Below the pieces are notes generated by a model that was given only the letters and a program-made list of their open reading frames with translations, was not told the origin of the DNA and searched no databases. This document shows, one piece after another, positions 26,065-35,252 of a stretch of DNA of 64,000 nucleotides. The stretch is from positions 1 through 64,000 of the forward strand of contig NZ_CP088942.1 of assembly GCF_021165755.1 (NCBI RefSeq), written 5' to 3'. The stretch comes from Borrelia sp. RT5S. Its GTDB lineage: Bacteria; Spirochaetota; Spirochaetia; Borreliales; Borreliaceae. Both the position numbers and the translations under genes were made by a program. Within the stretch, counting starts at the first letter, position 1. Each line of letters begins with the position of its first letter.

Positions 26065-26261
26065 ATAATCTTCCTCCTCTAGACAATTAATTAAATAATC
26101 ATCCATTTTAATATGTAGTATCTAATGCTAATGCTACATATTTATAATGGTTTCATATTGTACTAGTTTTACTTTGTTTTGTCAACTTTGTATTATTTAA
26201 TGTTTTTAAATAATACTTATTCCTTGCGTTTTACTTCTTTGTGGGCTTTTTGGCGTGTTTT

Positions 26262-26300
26262 AAGAATGTAGATGCCATTTTATTTGACTTCTACATTCTT
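26262..26300 (-). terminator. Perfect 11-bp hairpin terminator
   Basis: AAGAATGTAGA (26262-26272) pairs with TCTACATTCTT (26290-26300), directly after the stop of the gene at 26311. Confidence 0.65.
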
Positions 26301-26310
26301 TTAATAATGC

Positions 26311-27063
26311 TTATTTAATTAATCTTTCAAACTCTTTTTGCATTTCAAAAAGAGAATTTGGCTTTCCGTATACTTTCTTATAAACTTCTGCATTGCTTCT
26401 GGTAATTTTACTCAATTCAGCTAACATTCTCTGCTTAGAATTCTTTTGAGCTACAGCTACCTCTATTTGATCATCAACTCTTTCAATAACTTCTTCTCTT
26501 AAGATGACAAATTCATTAAACATGTCACTAATGTCTACTATGTTCTTATTGCCCTTAAGTTTAGATAGGCTTGTTTCCCCCAAATTCCCATTTACGACTT
26601 GATGAGTAAAATTTCCAATTCCATACAACAGGTTTAATAATCTATAAGCAACATCTTTATCGGAACCGGATACTGCTAATTTCTCTAGTATTTCCTCTAC
26701 CCTTCCAATAGAATCTGCATCATACCCCAATCCTGCACAAATTTTGTCTAATCTCTCAGCTTCACTATCTCCCTTACCCAGTTGCATATTTTTTGGCAAC
26801 TCCTTGATTTTAGATTCAAGAGCAGTAAATGAACCCTTCATTTCATTCTTTTCTTCTGTAAGTTCTTCCCTTAATTCACGTAACTTTTTCTCAAGTTCAT
26901 CATAAGCTCGCTCCCTTGCTTCCCCTTCAATCTCTAATTCCTCAGATGTTTTCATTGCAGCCTTTGTAGTCCTCCCCTGTGCCACAATTACCGTTTGGGT
27001 ATGAGCTAAAACTGTTGTTAGCGTTACAAATAACAAAAACATTATTATGCTAACTCTTTCCAT
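26311..27063 (-). CDS. BTA121-like secreted protein, cluster A
   Basis: A 250-residue protein with signal peptide but no Cys lipobox (cleavage near LAHTQT), unlike its lipoprotein neighbours. Residues 45-90 are a charged coiled coil (LEKKLRELREELTEEKNEM). Near residue 112 is the family core KICAGLGYDADSIGRVEEIL, and a C-terminal helical bundle follows. AGGAGG precedes ATG 27063. It is first in map order of the cluster A genes and probably shares their fold; loss of lipidation could put it in the periplasm or release it. Confidence 0.75.
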   Translation of the reverse strand: MERVSIIMFLLFVTLTTVLAHTQTVIVAQGRTTKAAMKTSEELEIEGEARERAYDELEKKLRELREELTEEKNEMKGSFTALESKIKELPKNMQLGKGDSEAERLDKICAGLGYDADSIGRVEEILEKLAVSGSDKDVAYRLLNLLYGIGNFTHQVVNGNLGETSLSKLKGNKNIVDISDMFNEFVILREEVIERVDDQIEVAVAQKNSKQRMLAELSKITRSNAEVYKKVYGKPNSLFEMQKEFERLIK

Positions 27064-27163
27064 AAAATATCCTCCTGTAATGATTAATACAAACTAATAA
27101 TCATTACATGTTATTGTAACACACCCAGATAAGGACAACATACAGGCTCATATTTATCACTTC

Positions 27164-28105
27164 TTAGTCTTTAGTCAATTTGGCAAAATAATCGTACGCA
27201 GCCTTGCCGATTTTAGTAATGTCAGTCAATAAATTGTCAATTTCTTGACTTTTACTTCCTTGGTTATAATAGCCAGTTGCTTGCTTAATTCCCTCATGCA
27301 TCTCGTCTTTATTTTTCTTCAAGGCTGTCTCCTCGATCTGTGCTTTTATCGCTCTTATCCATTTTGCTTCTGATTCTATATACTTGTCCAGCATTTCATT
27401 GGCTTTAGCAAGGGCTGTTACATCATCATTACTCTCAAGCTTATTCAAGTTTTCATCCGATAGATGTTGATCAAAAAGTAGTGTATTCCAGTATCCAACA
27501 TTATCAGTAATTACTTGTGTTAGAAATAGAGCATACTTGTACTCACTAGTGGAAGAATCAAAAAACCCAAGATCTTTTTTTACTAGTAGTTTGGAAAATA
27601 TTTCGTCTAACTTTGTGATAAAAGCCACATCGTATTTAAAGACTCCATAAAATTCATTATTTATATTATGCGATGTTCTAATATCGCCTCTAGACATTAA
27701 TAGAGTTAAAATATTAGGAAACGCATGCACCCTTCTTTCAAATTCATTAAATACAACTTCTTTACCATTTAAACCATAAGGAAATGCATACCCCCCTGCC
27801 TCAAACTTACTCCTAGCCTTCTCAACTCCCGCCTTATATGACTTTACTTTCCTCTTAAGGACTTCGTAAAGTGTATCCTTTACTTTCTCCCCTCCCTTGC
27901 CAGCGCCTGAAGCTATCTCTCCCTCTTCTGTCTTCTCTTGCCCCCTCTCATTTAGTTCAGCTTGATTAGATTCCTTCTTACCAGAATCTGAAACAAGAGC
28001 AGCCCCCTTCTTGCTAGCCTTACCCACTCCCTTGCCCTTAGTCGTCTGTTGCCCACAACTCATAGCTACAACTAGTAATATGAGTAACACCCTGTATTTT
28101 TTCAT
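27164..28105 (-). CDS. BTA121-like lipoprotein, cluster A
   Basis: A 313-residue lipoprotein (MKKYRVLLILLVVAMSC, Cys 17). A Lys/Gly/Glu linker (20-80) precedes a helical region. The core is diverged (YGVFKYDVAFITKLDEIFSKL, about residue 155), and FDQHLSDENLNKLES then aligns with cluster B's DxxLxxxNLxKIE helix. It is the closest neighbour of the 28247 gene, with the same leader and Gly/Lys linker style, so it is a tandem duplicate. Surface exposure inferred. Confidence 0.75.
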   Translation of the reverse strand: MKKYRVLLILLVVAMSCGQQTTKGKGVGKASKKGAALVSDSGKKESNQAELNERGQEKTEEGEIASGAGKGGEKVKDTLYEVLKRKVKSYKAGVEKARSKFEAGGYAFPYGLNGKEVVFNEFERRVHAFPNILTLLMSRGDIRTSHNINNEFYGVFKYDVAFITKLDEIFSKLLVKKDLGFFDSSTSEYKYALFLTQVITDNVGYWNTLLFDQHLSDENLNKLESNDDVTALAKANEMLDKYIESEAKWIRAIKAQIEETALKKNKDEMHEGIKQATGYYNQGSKSQEIDNLLTDITKIGKAAYDYFAKLTKD

Positions 28106-28246
28106 CTAAATCTCCTCCCTTTTACCTTTGTATGCACTAGGCCTGAACATTAGGGTGCATCATTTTACACAATTGACAAGACCTAATTCTTCTATTGTTA
28201 ATCTGTAAGCATTAATATTAATCCACATTATCTGCGCCCTTATTCA

Positions 28247-29185
28247 TTAATTCCCAAATGCAGAGCAAAACTTTACGATCTTATCATATTCAAGTCCCAT
28301 AAGACCAACTGCATTGTGCACCTTTACATCACCATACTTAGCTATATTTGTTAATTGCAAATGTATATCCTCTTCCTTTCTCTCCCTAGATGCCGCATCA
28401 ATATGTTCTTTAATCAATTTTAGTGATTCTGCCTTCTTTCCCATAAACGTATCTAGAAGCGCATTGGCTGTAATAAGAGTTCCTGGACTGCCTTTACTTT
28501 CCATTTTGTCCAAATTTTTGTCCGAAAAATATTCATTTAAGACCAAACGATTAAGTCGTCCGATTTTATTACTCAACATTGCTATTACATCACTAGCAGC
28601 AGTACTCCTGTTACTTATCTTCTTATCCAGTTTAGAAAATATCCCATCTAACTTTGAAATAAGAGCTGCATCGTAATCTAGAGAAGCATAAAGATCATCT
28701 ACGTCCTCTGTTCTTTGAAAAGAAGATTCACTGATCTTAAATCCAACAACCTCTAAAATATTAGGAAACGAACATTTACCACTATTAATTACTATTACAA
28801 GAGATTCTCTACTATCTAAACCATCAGGAAATGCATGCTTCCCTGCCACAAATTTATCCCTAGCCTCCTTAAGCTCTGCCCTGTACGCCCTCACTCTTGC
28901 TCTAAAAGCTTCATAAGCAGCAGCATCCTTTCCCCTCCTTCTGACTGCCTTACCTTTACCTGCCTTTCCTTTGCCTACCCTTACCTCATCTATCTCCCCC
29001 TCATCCATCTCCCCTTCTTCTCCGTCTATCTTTCCTTTTAGTTCACCTTTCTTGTTATTACTTGCAACAATTCTAGCTCCACCCTTCTTGCTAGTCTTGC
29101 CTAGCGTCTTGTCCTTAGTAGATGTCTGTAACCCACAACTCATAACTACAACCAGCAACATGAGTAACGTCCTGTACATTTTCAT
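28247..29185 (-). CDS. BTA121-like lipoprotein, cluster A
   Basis: A 312-residue lipoprotein (leader ends VVVMSC, Cys 17) with a Gly/Lys/Arg linker of GKGKAG-type repeats (residues 20-90). Core: LYASLDYDAALISKLDGIFSKL near residue 168, then LNEYFSDKNLDKMES. It is a clear tandem paralogue of the 27164 gene. The C-terminus is rich in aromatic and hydrophobic residues. AGGAGG precedes ATG 29185. Confidence 0.75.
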   Translation of the reverse strand: MKMYRTLLMLLVVVMSCGLQTSTKDKTLGKTSKKGGARIVASNNKKGELKGKIDGEEGEMDEGEIDEVRVGKGKAGKGKAVRRRGKDAAAYEAFRARVRAYRAELKEARDKFVAGKHAFPDGLDSRESLVIVINSGKCSFPNILEVVGFKISESSFQRTEDVDDLYASLDYDAALISKLDGIFSKLDKKISNRSTAASDVIAMLSNKIGRLNRLVLNEYFSDKNLDKMESKGSPGTLITANALLDTFMGKKAESLKLIKEHIDAASRERKEEDIHLQLTNIAKYGDVKVHNAVGLMGLEYDKIVKFCSAFGN

Positions 29186-29243
29186 TTCATTATCCTCCTT
29201 CTAACAGATTTAATGTTAAAAATCACTGCTTGAATCTATCAAC

Positions 29244-30155
29244 TTAACGTAACAATCTAACAATTTCTGACACTTCTCTTCGGATTCGGCCAAGCACATT
29301 GTATGTAGTATTAATTTTTGTTGTACTATAACCATTAGGATCAGATAGTACCTCCTTGCAAAGCTCCTCTTGTACTATCTTATTGTCTCTACCTTTGCTT
29401 TTGCCTTTCCTTGCCAATGCTTCGATTTCTTTTATGTACTCTGCCCTTTTTTCCACAAAAGCCTTTAAATTTTCATTAATTCTCCTGAAGTCTTCTGGGT
29501 TCTTTTTATTAAGCTTATATAGGATTTCTTTTGATAAAAGATTTAAGTATTCTTGATTCCATTCCGCTACATGCTCTATCCTTTTTATTAGTCCACGCCC
29601 AGCAGCAGGATCGCAATTAAGCAGCTGATTAAATGTCTCGCCAACCCTTCTAATGCTAGATACATCGTATATTAGTGCTGCATGTATTTTATCTAGTATG
29701 TCTTCCTGTTTCTCTTTGGAAACATTAGGAATATGTTTCTTAAATGGATCCACAAAAAATTGCGGTTGTTCCTTCTTAAATTTGGTAAATATTCCTCTAG
29801 CCTTTTCAAGCTCTGACCTTTGTGATTTCAAATCACTCACCAGTTCATCATAAACTACCTTTATCTGGCTGCCTTCCTTGAAATTAATCTTGTAATCGAC
29901 TTCCTTTTCCTTGCTCTTACCCTTTCCTTGCCCTACTTTAACTCCCCCTTCCTTACTGCCTTCTTCTAGTTCTCCACTACCTGCTCCTTGCTTAACCTTG
30001 CCCTCATCCGTCTTACCATGGTCCTCCTTCTTTACTTTCTTCCCTGTCTTGTGTCCCTTTGAATTAAGATTATTTTGTTTATTTTTACTACCATCCTGAC
30101 CACAGCTAATTAACACAGTAACTAACATGAAAAACACCAATATATACCTTCCCAT
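29244..30155 (-). CDS. BTA121-like lipoprotein, cluster A
   Basis: A 303-residue lipoprotein with leader MGRYILVFFMLVTVLISCGQDGS (Cys 18), shared closely with the genes at 30288 and 31592. A Lys/Gly/Glu linker spans residues 25-92. Core KIHAALIYDVSSIRRVGETFNQLL lies near residue 154, then a charged helical tail. Its upstream region is nearly identical to that of the gene at 30288 over about 90 bp, pointing to recent duplication. Confidence 0.75.
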   Translation of the reverse strand: MGRYILVFFMLVTVLISCGQDGSKNKQNNLNSKGHKTGKKVKKEDHGKTDEGKVKQGAGSGELEEGSKEGGVKVGQGKGKSKEKEVDYKINFKEGSQIKVVYDELVSDLKSQRSELEKARGIFTKFKKEQPQFFVDPFKKHIPNVSKEKQEDILDKIHAALIYDVSSIRRVGETFNQLLNCDPAAGRGLIKRIEHVAEWNQEYLNLLSKEILYKLNKKNPEDFRRINENLKAFVEKRAEYIKEIEALARKGKSKGRDNKIVQEELCKEVLSDPNGYSTTKINTTYNVLGRIRREVSEIVRLLR

Positions 30156-30287
30156 ACAATTCCCCCTTCAATAAAATACCATGCATTAATTCACTACTAG
30201 ATTAATTATTATATTAAACTTAATTTAATTATATATTAGATTTAATTTAATATCACCATTATATGGAGACATAAAAGAACCTCTTAT

Positions 30288-31382
30288 TTAACTAGATTGA
30301 ATTAACTTTTTAATATCTTCCGAGATTTTTCCCAGCCTTTCACAATCCGCACTTAAACTCAAACTACCATCTGTCATCTTTTGCATTTCACCATAGACGA
30401 ATGCTTTATTATGCTTATTTGCCTCCATTATAGACAGACAAGCTTTAATCTTTCCTAGCAGCTCTTCTCTCTTCCTAATAAATTCACCCATCTTATGCCC
30501 AACTGAATTCAAAATTGAAGGATCTTTAACACTTCTAGCATTAGCCAAATTCGAGTTTCCCAAGGCTTCATTTAAAATCTTTTGGGTGTAAGTATCAATA
30601 TCTACAAACAACTTCAAAAATGAAGCGACAATAAACACCGTACCGCTTTGGTTTCCAAACATAGAAACTACTACTCCTGGGAATGATTCTTCTAATTTTC
30701 TAATGGAATCAACATCATAACCCAAGCCTGCATAAATTTTATTCATCTCCTCTGGATCAGCATAACTGGACCTAATTCCCTTTAGTTTGTTTACAAGCAC
30801 AGGAAATGAATGGTTGCCAGCAATAAACACACTCTTATCTCTTCCAAGCTCTACTCGATATCTTTCTAATCTCCTTACAAGCTCAGAATAAATGCCTCGT
30901 GCCATATTTTCCCTTGCTTTCCTTTCCTTCTCTTTTTCTGTCTTCTCTCTTATCTCCTCTTCTGGCTCCTCTTTTGGTTCTTCTTTCGTTTCTTCTACTG
31001 GCTTTTCTACTGGCTCCTCTTTCTTCTCCTCTTCCAGCGCCTCTTCTTGAGCATTACCTTCTTCTTTTGTCTTGCCTACCTCTTCCTCCTCTTTTGTTTC
31101 TTCTTTTGGCTCCTCTTTTATCTCCTCTTGCTTCTCTTCATCGCCTATCTCTTCCTCCTCTTGAGTACCATCTTCCCCGTCACTTGCCTGCTCCTCCTCT
31201 TCCTCTGTCCCCTCTTCTATCTCTTCCTCTTCTTCCTCTGTCTCCTCTTCTTCCATCTCATCATCTTCCTCTAAATCTTCATCTTCCTCTTCCATCTCTT
31301 GAGCAGTATTAATACTTCCATCCTGACCACAGCTCATTAACATAGCAACTAACATGAAAAACACTAATAAATACCTTCTCAT
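30288..31382 (-). CDS. BTA121-like lipoprotein with long acidic linker, cluster A
   Basis: A 364-residue lipoprotein. ATG 31382 (GGGGA upstream) is preferred to an in-frame start 11 codons further up. Leader MRRYLLVFFMLVAMLMSCGQDGS. Residues 23-160 are an extreme Glu/Lys linker with E(E/K)EE blocks and KPVEETKEEPKEEP repeats. Core KIYAGLGYDVDSIRKLEESFPG lies near residue 232, then helices. The long acidic stalk could lift the domain off the surface; that is inference. Confidence 0.75.
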   Translation of the reverse strand: MRRYLLVFFMLVAMLMSCGQDGSINTAQEMEEEDEDLEEDDEMEEEETEEEEEEIEEGTEEEEEQASDGEDGTQEEEEIGDEEKQEEIKEEPKEETKEEEEVGKTKEEGNAQEEALEEEKKEEPVEKPVEETKEEPKEEPEEEIREKTEKEKERKARENMARGIYSELVRRLERYRVELGRDKSVFIAGNHSFPVLVNKLKGIRSSYADPEEMNKIYAGLGYDVDSIRKLEESFPGVVVSMFGNQSGTVFIVASFLKLFVDIDTYTQKILNEALGNSNLANARSVKDPSILNSVGHKMGEFIRKREELLGKIKACLSIMEANKHNKAFVYGEMQKMTDGSLSLSADCERLGKISEDIKKLIQSS

Positions 31383-31533
31383 ATAATTCCCCTTCAATAA
31401 AATACTACGTATCAACTCATTGCTAGATTAAATATTATATTAAACTTAATTTAATTATATATTAAATATAATTTAATCTTAATATTTAAAATGTACTAAA
31501 TATAAATACTTTTGTATCGTCTACTGAAGAAAT

Positions 31534-31563
31534 AAATAAAGGAAGCTAATGCTTCCTTTATTT
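31534..31563 (-). terminator. Perfect 13-bp hairpin terminator
   Basis: AAATAAAGGAAGC (31534-31546), loop TAAT and its exact complement (31551-31563) lie just past the 3' end of the frameshifted gene at 31592. Confidence 0.75.
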
Positions 31564-31591
31564 CAATAATCTAATCTTTAGGTATGTCTTC

Positions 31592-32000
31592 TTAAGATGC
31601 AGAAATTTCCTTTATCTTAAATTCTCCGTTCTCTATCCTGCCCCTTACCTTAACCCTAGGCTTCCCTCCGCCTGGCTTTTCCTTAAGTCTAATCCTACCC
31701 TTGTCTTTTCCTGTTATTCTAATCTTGCCCTCTTCACTTGGATTTACCTTCTTTGCTTCTACTGGCTTGCCCTTGACTTCTGCTGGATTTACCCTGTTTG
31801 TTTCCACTGAATTGACACTGCCCTCACCTAGCTTTACCTTATCTGTACCTGCTGAATTGACACCACCTTCTACTGGCTTTACCCTGTTCTCTTCTATTAC
31901 TCGCTTAATCATATTACGCATCTCTACTCCTACTAACATCCTGACCACAGCTCATTAACGCAGTAACTAAAATGAAAAACACCAATACATGCCCTTTCAT
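31592..32000 (-). pseudogene. Frameshifted BTA121-cluster lipoprotein remnant
   Basis: The start at ATG 32000 has AGGAGG and codes a normal family leader (MKGHVLVFFILVTALMSCGQD, Cys 18), but that frame stops at 31914 after 28 codons. The adjoining frame continues from there to 31592 with a Lys/Val/Pro linker of repeated (V/N)(K/N)PxE units typical of these lipoproteins, and ends without any BTA121 core. The gene is therefore both frameshifted after SCGQD and truncated before its domain. Only 22 bp separate its start from the stop of the gene at 32023. Confidence 0.75.
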
Positions 32001-32022
32001 TAAATTCCTCCTTCAATAAAAT

Positions 32023-32877
32023 TTAACTTTGACTTGCAACACGCACTCTATTCATCAAGTCTTTTGAGATTTGAACAACTCGATCATATTTCCTTATAAG
32101 ATCTGAATCACGTTCTGTAATCTTGCATAAATTCTCTTTTAAGTTTCTGTATGGTGACATAGTAAGCAACGTAACAAACCTTTCCTTTTCTTGAACAAAA
32201 TCATCAAACAATGTATAAAACTCACTAACCTTGGCTGCACCATTGCTAGATAAAAGAAGCCTATCTACGTCTATTTCTAACAAAAGATCATATAAGATGC
32301 TATGGGTTAGTGATCCAATATGTCCTATCTTTTTCATTAACGTATCGCTAACAGACAAATCACAATTACTTAACTCCTCTAACAGCCTGTTGAAATCTGA
32401 AATGGACCTAAGCTCATATTCTAGCGCCACGTGTGCTCTCTTCAGTCTTTCCTCAGTAGCAGCTGGATTGTTTGCAGATACAGACATAAACTTTTCCTCG
32501 TATCGATAATCTTTAAATTTCCCATAGTTACTCTCAAACTTTGTCCTTAGCGCATAGATTCTGCTCTCCAGGATATCATAAGCTATTTGGAAAGGACTGC
32601 CTTTGGTAAGCTGAAACTTACTTTTCCTTGCCTCATACTCATTTTTCCTAGCATCCCTCTCATCTTTACTTATATTAATCTCGTCTTCCTCTTCTTCTGT
32701 ATCATCCTCTTCAGTATCTTTCTCTTCAGTATCTTTCTCTTCAGTAATCTTGACTTCCTTTGTGATCTTTTTGTCTGTCTTCCTTTTAAAACTGGACTTC
32801 CTTCCCCTGTTGCTGTCTTGCCCACAACTCATTAATACAATAACTAATACAAGAAACGCAATTATTTTCCTTCTCAT
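32023..32877 (-). CDS. BTA121-like lipoprotein, cluster A
   Basis: A 284-residue lipoprotein (leader ends VLMSCGQDS, Cys 18) with a short acidic linker (residues 28-75, repeated EEKDTEE units). The core is diverged (RAHVALEYELRSISDFNRLLEEL, about residue 147), with helices after it. AAGGGG precedes ATG 32877. It shares the AT-rich upstream motif of the cluster. Confidence 0.75.
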   Translation of the reverse strand: MRRKIIAFLVLVIVLMSCGQDSNRGRKSSFKRKTDKKITKEVKITEEKDTEEKDTEEDDTEEEEDEINISKDERDARKNEYEARKSKFQLTKGSPFQIAYDILESRIYALRTKFESNYGKFKDYRYEEKFMSVSANNPAATEERLKRAHVALEYELRSISDFNRLLEELSNCDLSVSDTLMKKIGHIGSLTHSILYDLLLEIDVDRLLLSSNGAAKVSEFYTLFDDFVQEKERFVTLLTMSPYRNLKENLCKITERDSDLIRKYDRVVQISKDLMNRVRVASQS

Positions 32878-33035
32878 TAAATTACCCCTTCAATAAATAT
32901 TATGTAATTACATAAACATTTTTATATTAACTATAATATTAAATTAAATATTAATATGTATTAAGTTTAATATACTTTCAATATTTAAAACATCCTAAAT
33001 GACGATACTTTTTTAATATTCTTTATTAAATAGCT

Positions 33036-33071
33036 AAATAGAAGAAGCTGATTCTTCAACTTCCTCTATTT
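33036..33071 (-). terminator. Hairpin terminator of the 446-aa lipoprotein gene
   Basis: AAATAGAAGAAG (33036-33047) pairs with CTTCCTCTATTT (33060-33071) with one mismatch, 10 bp past the stop at 33082. Confidence 0.55.
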
Positions 33072-33081
33072 TCAATCTTCT

Positions 33082-34422
33082 CTATTTTAATAATCTTTCA
33101 ATCTGTCTTCTTAACTTAAAGAAATTTGTCTTTGCTTGTTGAATCTCTGTTTTACTACCAGTCATTTTCATCAACTCTTCTCTCATCAAAGCTTCATCAT
33201 GCTTCTTATTTCCTGCTAATGACAAATGTCTTTTAATCCTGTCTATTAACGCTTCTCTTTCGCTTATAAAATCATCTAAATGACTGCTAGCTGTAGGAAC
33301 AACTGTTGTGTCTTGATTATCTTTAAGTCTTAGCAAATTAGCATCTGAAAAACTCTCATTTAACACAGTATGAGTTGCGGTCCCAATGAGATTTAGTAAC
33401 TCAATTAGCTTTTTAGCAACAAATTGATCGTCAATTTTTCCTAGGTCAAGCCTATTGATTGGTAATTTAACAAATATTTCCTCAAATTGTTTTATCTCAT
33501 TAGCATCATAATTGAAAGACGAATATATGTAATTTCTTCTCTCTGAGGTATTATAGTGTCCAAAATCCATAAAGACACCCCCCATCTTACCGAGTTTGTC
33601 CAGTAAAGCAGTAAATGAATGTCTTCCGGCTTCAAAAGTACCTCTAGCACTCTCAAGTTTTGCCTTATATTTCTTTAATTTTTGTTCAAGCTCAAGGTAA
33701 GCATCTTGTCTTTGCTTCGCTGCTTCTTGTCTTTGCTTCTCCTCTGCATCTACTTGATCCACTTCCAGTGAATTTGTCTTTGTTGTATCCGTTTCGTTTG
33801 TGTTGTCTACAACAGGCACGTCAATGGTTACAGGCACACTGCTGGTTGTTGTAGGCGCTTCATTGGTTACAGGTACATCACTAGTTACTGTCCCTCGCAC
33901 ATCTGCGTCTTCCTCTGATGCATCTTTAGTTCCCTCATCTACTGTATTTGTGTCATCATTTGTTTCACTCTCAGCATTTTCTTTAACTTCTGTTAAGCCT
34001 TGTCCATTACTCTCACCCTCATCTGCTGGTTCTGATCCTAATGAATCTGCCTCGACTACATCTGTGGTGTCAACTGAAGCATCTTTAGCTCCTGCCTCAT
34101 TTTCTTCTGTACCAGTAGTTCCTGCATCCTGCACATCTGCGCCTTCGCTTGCTCCACTACCAGCATCTTCTTCAACTTCTGTTAAGCCCTGTTCACTGCC
34201 CTCACCCCCATCTGCTGGTTTTGATCCTAACAATAAATATGCATTTACTACATTTGCTTTATTTGTATCAATTTCCCCTGCTTCCTTCTCTTCTGTGTCT
34301 GTTTTTCCTACTTTCTCTTCTGGATTGTAAAACTTACTCAACCTAAGAAGACCACTCCCTTCTTGTCCACATCCCATTAATACAGAAAGCAGCGCAAATA
34401 ATAATACCCCAAGCCTCTTCAT
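33082..34422 (-). CDS. BTA121-like lipoprotein with duplicated linker, cluster A
   Basis: A 446-residue lipoprotein (leader ends VLMGC, Cys 18). The linker (residues 60-230) holds two copies of GSEPADEGE(S/G)...QGLTEV(K/E)E(D/N)A separated by about 70 residues, and then VPVT(N/I) repeats. Core YIYSSFNYDANEIKQFEEIFVKLP lies near residue 300, then NESFSDANLLRLKD and a helical end with KMTGSKTEIQQAKTNFFKL. It is the first gene of cluster A in transcription order and lies directly downstream of the phage cassette's spike gene. Confidence 0.75.
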   Translation of the reverse strand: MKRLGVLLFALLSVLMGCGQEGSGLLRLSKFYNPEEKVGKTDTEEKEAGEIDTNKANVVNAYLLLGSKPADGGEGSEQGLTEVEEDAGSGASEGADVQDAGTTGTEENEAGAKDASVDTTDVVEADSLGSEPADEGESNGQGLTEVKENAESETNDDTNTVDEGTKDASEEDADVRGTVTSDVPVTNEAPTTTSSVPVTIDVPVVDNTNETDTTKTNSLEVDQVDAEEKQRQEAAKQRQDAYLELEQKLKKYKAKLESARGTFEAGRHSFTALLDKLGKMGGVFMDFGHYNTSERRNYIYSSFNYDANEIKQFEEIFVKLPINRLDLGKIDDQFVAKKLIELLNLIGTATHTVLNESFSDANLLRLKDNQDTTVVPTASSHLDDFISEREALIDRIKRHLSLAGNKKHDEALMREELMKMTGSKTEIQQAKTNFFKLRRQIERLLK

Positions 34423-34631
34423 TCAATACCCTCCTTTTCATTATCATTTTGTATTTGGTATTAATATATAATATATCTTAACATATACTGTATTTTGACT
34501 CTATTTAGCTATATTTGAAATTGTTCTTGCAAACTACCAGCATTACTGGTATGGATAGTTTTAAAGACTGGTATTAAATCTTCTTATCAAGCTTCCAGTT
34601 AAGTAAACTTAAAAATTAGGCAATATTAAGC

Positions 34632-35252
34632 CTAGACAACACCTGAAGTATTGCCCGTTACAGGAGTAGGGGCGCCTGCTGCATTTACATAAACAATGCT
34701 ACCAGATCCATGTGTATGACTTTCAAATAACTTACCGTTAATATACACTCTTCCTTTAAAGTCAATATTGTCAGCCTTAATAACTAAAGACTTAACAGAA
34801 ACTTCAATGCTCTCACCCTCAAGACTTACGTTCCTAGAGTTAAGGCCTAACTGCTCGCTTTTAATGTCAAGTTCTTTTGAAGACACGCTATATTTATCTA
34901 TCTTAATACTTGCACATTCAGGGTTTATGGCATTTAGGATGTAAAAATAATTTTTATCAAAATAGTTATTGTCCGATTCGTTGAAGATATTAATACTACT
35001 TTGAAGCAATACCACCCTATCGCCCTGTTTAAGGTCAAGCCTTAGATTTGAAATATTACGCGTGAGGATCCCTAATCCCTCATATTCTTCGATCAAAACA
35101 ATTCCCTCTTGAGTTTCAAAATCAAACTGTTTAATGACTCCAATCCTGCAAATAAAGACATTCTCACGTAAATATTTCCTTGCTTCCTCACGTGCTGAGG
35201 AGTCATTGCTTAGACTACCCAAACTTTTGCAAATATCATAATTTTGATTCAT
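34632..35252 (-). CDS. Baseplate spike-like protein (DUF777 family by position)
   Basis: A 206-residue protein, last of the phage cassette in transcription order. The N-terminal part may be an OB-like domain (residues 25-110: GVIKQFDFETQEGIVLIEEYE... GDRVVLLQ). A repetitive beta region then leads to VYINGKLFESHTHGSGS, with His179 and His181 forming the HxH pair found at the apex of phage tail spikes such as P2 gpV and phi92 gp138, where it binds a metal ion. This strongly suggests a membrane-piercing spike. The gene overlaps the upstream gene by 17 bp; GAGGTG precedes ATG 35252. Confidence 0.75.
   Translation of the reverse strand: MNQNYDICKSLGSLSNDSSAREEARKYLRENVFICRIGVIKQFDFETQEGIVLIEEYEGLGILTRNISNLRLDLKQGDRVVLLQSSINIFNESDNNYFDKNYFYILNAINPECASIKIDKYSVSSKELDIKSEQLGLNSRNVSLEGESIEVSVKSLVIKADNIDFKGRVYINGKLFESHTHGSGSIVYVNAAGAPTPVTGNTSGVV

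Noticed and set aside
30899-31312. 137-codon Leu/Pro/Ser-rich frame on the plus strand
   Set aside because: Mirror image of the Glu/Lys linker of the lipoprotein at 30288; similar shadows occur opposite every low-complexity linker (for example 33800-34330 and 62286-62723).
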